Of a DNA stretch of 64,000 nt, positions 58,543 to 64,000 are shown in pieces; positions within the stretch are counted from its first letter, which is position 1, and the number at the start of each line of letters is the position of its first letter. The position numbers and the translations under genes were made by a program. A model generated the notes under the pieces. That model saw only the letters and a list, made by a program, of their open reading frames with translations, was not told the origin of the DNA and did no database searches. The DNA is from Atrina japonica. Taxonomy: Eukaryota > Mollusca > Bivalvia > Pterioida > Pinnidae. The stretch is from the NCBI GenBank assembly GCA_030159075.1, contig BROG01000071.1, positions 62,001-126,000 of the forward strand, read 5' to 3'.

Positions 58543-58650
58543 CATGTCAATCCAACGAATTTACTTGTGGTGATGGCGCATGTATCCCACAATCCCAAAG
58601 ATGTGACAGACGACCAGACTGCCGAGACAGAAGTGATGAAGCCAATTGTC
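58543..58650 (+). CDS. HSPG2: LDLa repeat 16 (exon)
   Basis: Encodes [26 protein letters not shown] and RDRSDEANC. Complete. Acceptor TTTTTATAG, donor GTC|GTAAGT, phase 1-1, 108 bp. It differs from repeats 17-19 at very few residues. Confidence 0.92.
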
Positions 58651-58826
58651 GTAAGTGGCCCTTCTGATGTCATTGTGTCAGAAATAAGCATTTTTTAATG
58701 ACACCAATAGTTGTAAGCGTCCCTTTCGGTGTCATTGTGTTAGTCTTTTTTTTATAATAAAGTATATGTTAGTGTTTTCATGATAAAGTCATAACTGAGT
58801 TCTAAAATAAAATTGTATTTTTATAG

Positions 58827-58921
58827 CATGTATCCAACGAGTTTACTTGTGGTGATGGCACATGTATCCCACAATCCCAAAGATGTGAACGACCAGACTG
58901 CCGAGAGTAAAGCCAATTGTC
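58827..58921 (+). pseudogene. Decayed LDLa exon copy A
   Basis: This 95-bp match to the 108-bp exon follows an intact TTATAG acceptor. It has lost two bases in CATG(TCAA)TCC, three in GTGA(CAG)ACGACC, several in GAGA(CAGAAGTGATG)-like sequence, and one in the donor (CGTAGTGG for CGTAAGTGG). Read in phase 1 it reaches TGA after about nine codons. The adjoining intron is also riddled with small deletions relative to its sisters. Confidence 0.85.
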
Positions 58922-59063
58922 GTAGTGGCCCTTCTAAAATAAAATAAGCATTTTTTTGACACCAATAGCATAAGTCCCTTTCGGTGTCATTGTGTTAGTC
59001 AACGATATACACGTTACTTGTGATAAAGTGATAACTGGTTCTAAAATAAATTGTATCCCACAG

Positions 59064-59154
59064 TTTACTTGTGGTGATGGCACATGTATCCCACAATCCC
59101 AAAGATGTGACAGACGACCAGACTGCCGAGACAGAAGTGATGAAGCCAATTGTC
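59064..59154 (+). pseudogene. LDLa exon copy B, lacking its 5' part
   Basis: From TTTACTTGTGGTGATGGCAC to GCCAATTGTC|GTAAGT it is identical in type to repeats 16-18 ([30 protein letters not shown]) with an intact donor. The normal acceptor and the codons for the first cysteine are replaced by TAAATTGTATCCCACAG. Splicing at that CAG would be phase 0 and break the frame. A phase-1 acceptor exists upstream (TGTGTTAG at 58998) and would add 21 residues with three cysteines, but has a poor pyrimidine tract. Probably dead, or mis-assembled. Confidence 0.7.
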
Positions 59155-59282
59155 GTAAGTGGTATCATTGTATTAGAAATTTAGCTTTTATTTAATTATG
59201 CCAATTATGTCGTTATAAATTTAATATCTCATGATTAAGTCAGAGTAACCCAGTGTTTAAAAAATGTTTATATTTCTTATAG

Positions 59283-59381
59283 CATGTCAATCCAACGAGT
59301 TTACTTGTGGTGATAGCACTAGTATCTTACAATAACAAACGTGACAGACAACCAGACTGCAGGGACATAATAATTGTTGTC
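59283..59381 (+). pseudogene. Decayed LDLa exon copy C
   Basis: The acceptor TTCTTATAG is intact and translation starts [11 protein letters not shown], then loses the third cysteine (TGT to AGT). It hits TAA at ...ATCTTACAATAA through a two-base deletion. The donor GTC|GTAAGT has become GTCAGTGG. Confidence 0.88.
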
Positions 59382-59461
59382 AGTGGCCCTTCTCGTGTCA
59401 TGGTATCAGAAATTTAGCATTCATTTGATTAAACTTATTGTTTTTAGTGGCCATTCTCATG

Positions 59462-60168
59462 TCATTGTATCAGAAATTTAGCTCTTATTTGATTAAAGTC
59501 ACGTGTATTAATGGAGTTAAAAAGGGGGAGTGGAATTCTGTAGGAATTCTTAGATTTACCTTGGTGAACAAGTGATATAAATGGTGTGCCCGATTCCCAG
59601 TGAGAGTACTGTTCCGGCACAGTCTCGGAACATGTTACAATTGAATGTACCAGGACAGGAAGTAGTAATTTCAAAGATGTCGATAGAATGTACATAATTC
59701 ACTTAAAATTATTGCTAAATTGCTTGCCCAGGACAAGTGTTCCAGAGCATTTGATTGGTGTTCCACTTGTCTGGATTGTCCTGGACAGTGGAACAAACAC
59801 ACTCAGTGGAGCATCACCACGTGACCATCAACACCTTACTGTTTATAAAAAGATCAATGTGTTAGGTGTTTCCCACAATTAATTAACTAATTAGTTGGAA
59901 TAGGAGTTTAAAAATACAATGAAAGTTCATATGAATACACATTAAGAGAAAACAGAAAAGTTTAATTTCTGAACATTACTCCCCAGATTGTGGCTGTAAC
60001 CAGTTGTTGTAAGGGACCCTTCTCCTGTCACTGAGTTTTAAAAAAAATTGTGTTTTTATAGCATGTCAATCCAACGAGTTTACTTGTGGTGATGGCACAT
60101 GTATCCCACAATCCCAAATATGTGACAGACGACCAGACTGCCGGGACAGAAGTGATGAAGCCATTTGT
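59462..60168 (+). repeat. Tandem duplication block, left copy
   Basis: About 710 bp (spacer plus the LDLa 17 exon) recur at 60964-61668 with an offset of about 1,500 bp and only scattered substitutions. Shared landmarks are AGTCACGTGTATTAATGGAG, CTGTTCCGGCACAGTCTCGG and AAGGGACCCTTCTCCTGTCA. The matching minus-strand open frames at 59462-59695 and 60964-61197 are non-coding shadows of it. Confidence 0.9.
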
Positions 60169-60169
60169 C
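60062..60169 (+). CDS. HSPG2: LDLa repeat 17 (exon)
   Basis: Encodes [26 protein letters not shown] and RDRSDEAIC. It shares QSQIC and EAIC with repeat 15, and the intron that follows (60170-60354) nearly equals 58359-58542. Acceptor GTTTTTATAG, donor GTC|GTAAGT, phase 1-1, 108 bp. Confidence 0.93.
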
Positions 60170-60354
60170 GTAAGTGGCCCTTCTGATGTCATTGTGTCAG
60201 AAATAAGCATTTTTTAATGACACCAATAGTTGTAAGCGTCCCTTTCGGTGTCATTGTATTAGTGTTTTTTGTATAATAAAGTATATACACGTATTTACAT
60301 TCTCATGATAAAGTCAGAGTAACTGAGTTCTAAAATAAAATTGTATTTTTATAG

Positions 60355-60462
60355 CATGTCAATCCAACGAGTTTACTTGTGGTGATGGCACATGTATCCC
60401 ACAATCCCAAAGATGTGACAGACGACCAGACTGCCGGGACAGAAGTGATGAAGTCAATTGTC
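60355..60462 (+). CDS. HSPG2: LDLa repeat 18 (exon)
   Basis: Encodes [26 protein letters not shown] and RDRSDEVNC. Acceptor ATTTTTATAG, donor GTC|GTAAGT, phase 1-1, 108 bp. It differs from repeat 19 at one residue in these segments (T/S before the third cysteine). Confidence 0.93.
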
Positions 60463-60600
60463 GTAAGTGGCCCTTATGGTATCATTGTATTGGAAATTTA
60501 GCTTTTATATAATTATGCCAATTATGTTGTTATAAATTTACTGTCTCATGATTAAGTCAAAGTAACCCAGTGTTTAAAAAAATGTATATATTTTTTATAA

Positions 60601-60699
60601 CATGTCAATCCAACGAGTTTACTTGCGGCAATAGCACTAGTATCCTACAATAACAAATGTGACAGACGACCAGACTGCAGGGACAGAATAATTGTTGTC
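60601..60699 (+). pseudogene. Decayed LDLa exon copy D
   Basis: A sister of copy C with the same third-cysteine loss and the same TAA. In addition its acceptor has mutated from ATAG to ATAA and the donor is GTCAGTGG. It is unambiguously unusable. Confidence 0.9.
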
Positions 60700-60960
60700 A
60701 GTGGCTCTTCTCGTGTCATTGTATCAGAAATTTAGCATTCATTTGATTAAACCTATTTTTTTAGTGGCCCTTCTTGTGTCATTGTATCAGAAATGTAGCA
60801 TTCATTTGATTAAACCTATTGTTTTTAGTGGCCCTTCTCATGTATCAGAAATTTAGCATTCATTTGATTAAACCTATTTTTTTAGTGGCCCTTCTCGTGT
60901 CATCGTATCAGAAATTTAGCATTCATTTGATTAAACCTATTGTTTTTAGTGGCCCTTCTC
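60700..60960. repeat. ~65-bp repeats after pseudoexon D
   Basis: Four or five units of AGTGGCCCTTCTCGTGTCAT, TGTATCAGAAATTTAGCATT, CATTTGATTAAACCTATTGT TTTT. The same unit occurs twice after copy C (59385-59470) and three times after copy E (61910-62085), so the number varies between duplication blocks. Confidence 0.88.
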
Positions 60961-60963
60961 ATG

Positions 60964-61668
60964 TCATTGTATCGGAAATTTAGCTCTTATTTGATTAAAG
61001 TCACGTGTATTAATGGAGTTAAAAAGGGGGAGTGGGATTCTGTAGGAATTCTTAGATTTACCTTGGTGAACGAGTGATATAAAAGGTGTGCCAGATTCCC
61101 AGTGACAGTACTGTTCCGGCACAGTCTCGGAACATGTCACAATTGAATGTACCAGGACAGGAAGTAGTAATTTCAAAGATGTCGATAAAATGTACATAAT
61201 TCACTTAAGTTTATGGCTAAATTGTTTGCCCAGGACTGTTCCAGAGCATTTGATTGGTGTTCCACTTGTCTGGATTGTCCTGGACAGTGAAACAAACACG
61301 CTCAGTGGAGCGTCACCACATGACCGGCAACACCTTACTGTTTATAAATAGATCAATGTGTTAGGTGTTTCCCACAGTTAATTAACTAATTAGGTGGAAT
61401 AGGAGTTTAAAAATACAATGAAAGTTCATATGAATACACATTAAGAGATTACAGAAAAGTTTAATTTCTGAACATTACTCCCAAGATTGTGGCTGTAACC
61501 AGTTGTTGTAAGGGACCCTTCTCCTGTCACTGAGTTTTAAAAAAAATTGTGTTTTTATAGCATGTCAATCCAACGAGTTTACTTGTGGTGATGGTTCTTG
61601 TATCCCTCAATCCCAAAGATGTGACAGACGACCAGACTGCCGGGACAGAAGTGATGAAGTCAATTGTC
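60964..61668 (+). repeat. Tandem duplication block, right copy
   Basis: Counterpart of 59462-60168, ending with the LDLa 19 exon. Small differences include CAGGACTGTTCC for CAGGACAAGTGTTCC. Confidence 0.9.
61561..61668 (+). CDS. HSPG2: LDLa repeat 19 (exon)
   Basis: Encodes [26 protein letters not shown] and RDRSDEVNC. The upstream intron end (AAGGGACCCTTCTCCTGTCA CTGAG...TTTTTATAG) is the same as that of repeat 17. Donor GTC|GTAAGT, phase 1-1, 108 bp. Confidence 0.93.
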
Positions 61669-61804
61669 GTAAGTGGCCCTTATGGTATCATTGTATCAGA
61701 AATTTTGCTTTTATTTATTATGCCAATTATGTTGTTATAAATTTACTATCTCATGATTAAGTCTGAGTAACCCAGTGTTTAAAAAATGTATATGTTTCTT
61801 ATAG

Positions 61805-61938
61805 CATGTCAATCCAACGAGTTTACTTGCGGCGATAGCACTTGTATGCTACAAAACAAACGTGACAGACGACCAGATTGCAGGGACAGAATAATTGTTG
61901 TCAGTGGCTCTTCTCTTGTCATTGTATCAGAAATTTAG
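61805..61938 (+). pseudogene. Decayed LDLa exon copy E, frame still open
   Basis: The least decayed member of the C/D/E lineage. Acceptor TTATAG is intact, the third cysteine is present (DSTCMLQ), and a further one-base loss restores the frame. But the fourth cysteine is gone (NKRDRRPDC) and the SDE motif is replaced because the donor is lost. Translation runs on as RDRIIVVSGSSLVIV to TAG at 61936. There is no polyadenylation signal close by. Confidence 0.8.
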
Positions 61939-62304
61939 CATTCATTTGATTAAACCTATTGTTTTTTAGTGGACCTTCTCTTGTCATCGTATCAGAAATT
62001 TAGCATTCATTTGATTAAACCTATTGTTTTTAGTGGACCTTCTCTTGTCATCGTATCAGAAATTTAGCATTCATTAGAAAACCCCTCCTGACCAACGAAA
62101 ATGAAAAAAAAATTAAAATTTGATGTATTATCCGAGTTATCTCATTAGTCAATCTCGGTAAACCTCACATATTTCGAAATTTTGAAAATTAACTAACTCA
62201 AGTTAGATAAACATGATAATCAACAAACACTCATTGTGGAATCTATATATATCTCTTGATAAAGTCAGAGTAACCCAGTGTTTACACAAATTGTATTTTT
62301 ATAG

Positions 62305-62412
62305 CATGTCAATCCAATGAGTTTACTTGCGGTGATGGCAGATGTATCCCAGAATCCCGCAAATGTGACCGACAAGCTGATTGTGCTGACAGGAGTGATG
62401 AAGCAAATTGTC
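62305..62412 (+). CDS. HSPG2: LDLa repeat 20 (exon)
   Basis: Encodes [26 protein letters not shown] and ADRSDEANC. It is more diverged from repeats 15-19 and closer to repeat 22 (PESRKCDR). Acceptor ATTTTTATAG, donor GTC|GTAAGT, phase 1-1, 108 bp. Confidence 0.93.
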
Positions 62413-62757
62413 GTAAGTAATTCATGTTACATTGTACTTGTTTTGGTAGATACTAATTAGTAACTAACGTTACAGGGAGGGAAACTTTCGGAGATAATAC
62501 AAGTCTTCAAGTTGGGTATATACAGTCTATCCTGTTTAAAGTGACTGTTTAAGGAAAGGTGCAAAACAGGTCATATACGACAGGTGTTGTCTTAATTCAG
62601 GTTACCCTGTTTCTGCGTTTTTTTTAAGTACACATAATTACAAAAAAAAAACTTTTTTGAAACCTTAATTTAGTATTTCTGCTTGATTAACAGAGTATGT
62701 TAATTGAATTGCAGTTGTGCGATCTATGAGTAATTTTAAAAATCCTGTCATTTTTAG

Positions 62758-62865
62758 CATGCAGATCTGACAAGTTTACTTGTAGTGATGGGACATGTAT
62801 CCCACAATCCCGTAGATGTGACAGACGAACTGATTGCGCCGACAGAAGTGATGAAGCTGGTTGTG
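62758..62865 (+). CDS. HSPG2: LDLa repeat 21 (exon)
   Basis: Encodes [26 protein letters not shown] and ADRSDEAGC. The donor GTG|GTACAT is the weakest of the set (no A/G-rich +3 to +6 run), so this exon may be skipped at times; skipping would keep the frame. Acceptor ATTTTTAG, phase 1-1, 108 bp. Confidence 0.91.
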
Positions 62866-63085
62866 GTACATGACTTGTCTTCCATATTTTAGAATACACA
62901 GATTATTTTAATTAAGATGGAAACTATAACTCTGCTTTCTGAGATGATTTACATATTTGTATCGTTGTATGCAATTATTTACCGTAATTTGTATTCTCTT
63001 TCTTTTTCCTTTTACAACTTGTTAAAATTTGTAAACCCATGAATTAGGTAGTGTAACCCAGAGTTATAATATTGTTAAATTTTAG

Positions 63086-63193
63086 CATGCAGACCTGATG
63101 AGTTTACATGTGGTGATGGCACGTGTATCCCAGAATCCCGAAAATGTGACAGGCGAGCCGATTGTGCAGACAGGAGTGATGAAAACGACTGTG
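63086..63193 (+). CDS. HSPG2: LDLa repeat 22 (exon)
   Basis: Encodes [26 protein letters not shown] and ADRSDENDC. Acceptor AATTTTAG, donor GTG|GTAAGT, phase 1-1, 108 bp. It is the last confident exon in the window; the phase-1 donor shows the gene continues. Confidence 0.93.
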
Positions 63194-63390
63194 GTAAGTT
63201 TTATGTAGATGTGTCTACGAAAGCTTTGGCGAAGATTTTTTCATCAGCTTGGACAAACAGAAAGTTGAATGATTTTTTTTTTTAGCCAAATCCTTCATTA
63301 TATTGTTGTATACTAGATTAGTCTTGTTTTTCCCTTCTGATTACTGAGGTTAAATTCTTCATTTCCTTTCCTATTACTGAGGTTAAAAGC

Positions 63391-63480
63391 CATGTAGAAG
63401 GATGACCAGATGGTTAAAGCATTGCAATTTAAACCACAATGCATCTCACCTCAGGTCTGAGCACATGGTTGAGTCTAGTG
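63391..63480 (+). mobile_element. SINE head fragment
   Basis: The segment GATGACCAGATGGTTAAAGC ATTGCAATTTAAACCACAAT GCATCTCACCTCAGGTCTGA corresponds to the tRNA-like head of the SINE family, with both pol III boxes decayed. The body is missing. Confidence 0.55.
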
Positions 63481-63827
63481 TTAAGTATGTGGCGAAATTG
63501 AGAGTTTTTAATTTGAAGTTTTAATGTGCATCCTATAATATGTATAATGAGTATGGTTTATCTATTTTGTGTTTATCCAGATCACAAATAACAACATGCC
63601 TGAAATAAATTAATATTTGAACTCTAAACACAATCCAGCAACGTGATTCAACAGAGAACATTTATTTACAGCCCCATATTTGTCATCTTTCTCATAACGT
63701 GAAACACTGCCTGAACATTATGAAAATCATTAAAAGTGTACAATTCAAATGGCTAATGCATACGTAAATGATGCCCAAGGTTTTCATATATTCTGTAAGT
63801 GAACCATTCGACTACTGTATTAATTAC

Positions 63828-64000
63828 AGCCTTACAATTCTCACAGGTTGTTCAGCCACTGTACTGTTTACAGTCTTACATTTCTCACAGGTTGTTCAGC
63901 TACTGTACTATTCACAGTCTTACATTTCTCACAGATTCAACTACTGTACAAAAATGTACTTGTTGCAACCTTACATTTCTCACAGGTTGTTCAACCACGG
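63828..64000. repeat. ~43-bp tandem repeat at the window edge
   Basis: The unit is CTTACATTTCTCACAGGTTG, TTCAGCTACTGTACTATTCA, CAGT, about four copies with one diverged. Each unit holds a sequence (TTTCTCACAG|GTTGTTC) that looks like a splice acceptor followed by a Cys codon in phase 1. Confidence 0.8.

Larger units (their letters stand above)
719..63193 (+). other. HSPG2: Perlecan-like gene, internal part (26 exons)
   Basis: One transcription unit on the plus strand is inferred from 26 exons that join without a stop or frame break: SEA (3' half), an unrecognised 170-residue domain, LDLa 1-8, an Ig domain, LDLa 9-22. The intron inside SEA is phase 2, the one inside Ig is phase 0, and all others are phase 1, so each domain is a symmetrical cassette. 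Perlecan is a secreted basement-membrane heparan sulfate proteoglycan whose N-terminus is SEA, then LDLa repeats, then Ig. The order here fits, but LDLa repeats also follow the Ig domain and there are far more than the four of vertebrates. Both ends are missing from the window, so laminin-type domains that would settle the name cannot be seen. Other SEA/LDLa proteins remain possible. That all exons belong to one mRNA is inferred, not shown. Confidence 0.72.

Noticed and set aside
61805..61938. Copy E as an alternative terminal exon giving a short secreted isoform
   Set aside because: The frame ends at TAG, but there is no polyadenylation signal nearby and its sister copies are clearly dead.

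Overview
The window is animal genomic DNA, very probably from a mollusc and most likely a bivalve. It is AT-rich and intron-rich, full of minisatellites, tRNA-derived SINEs and foldback elements with GCTCACC/GGTGAGC ends of the kind common in bivalve genomes. No rRNA, stand-alone tRNA, CRISPR or bacterial feature was seen. The species assignment is an inference.

The whole window appears to be the interior of one large plus-strand gene. I find 26 well-supported coding exons (about 3.47 kb of coding sequence, about 1,155 residues, roughly 5% of the window). The first is the 3' half of a SEA domain (719-870). After a 20.2-kb intron comes a single 510-bp exon encoding a 170-residue extracellular-looking domain I do not recognise (21091-21600). 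Then come eight LDL-receptor class A (LDLa) exons (22585-44951), one immunoglobulin domain split over two exons (46538-46662 and 47749-47890), and fourteen more intact LDLa exons (49558-63193). Every intron between domains is phase 1 and every splice join keeps the frame. The promoter, start codon, signal peptide and 3' end lie outside. SEA plus LDLa plus Ig is the N-terminal plan of perlecan (HSPG2, fly Trol, worm UNC-52), so I call it perlecan-like, with an enlarged LDLa region and an extra domain.

From 58.2 to 63.2 kb the LDLa exons are being amplified now. Nearly identical 108-bp exons alternate with decayed copies (58827, 59064, 59283, 60601, 61805) in tandem blocks of about 1.3-1.5 kb, introns included. 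Two of the dead copies (58827, 59064) carry many small deletions and may partly reflect sequence error.

The introns hold most of the remaining structure. There are about two dozen minisatellites with periods of 17-132 bp. A recurrent ~85-90-bp palindromic element has at least ten copies. Two elements with Tc1/mariner-like ends have interiors that became tandem arrays. Several SINE copies are present; one is interrupted by a foldback element, another contains a 31-bp VNTR. There is also a decayed LINE reverse-transcriptase tail on the minus strand. The most interesting coding observations are the unrecognised domain exon, the 66-bp tandem duplication that copies its splice donor in frame, and the LDLa exon birth-and-death array.
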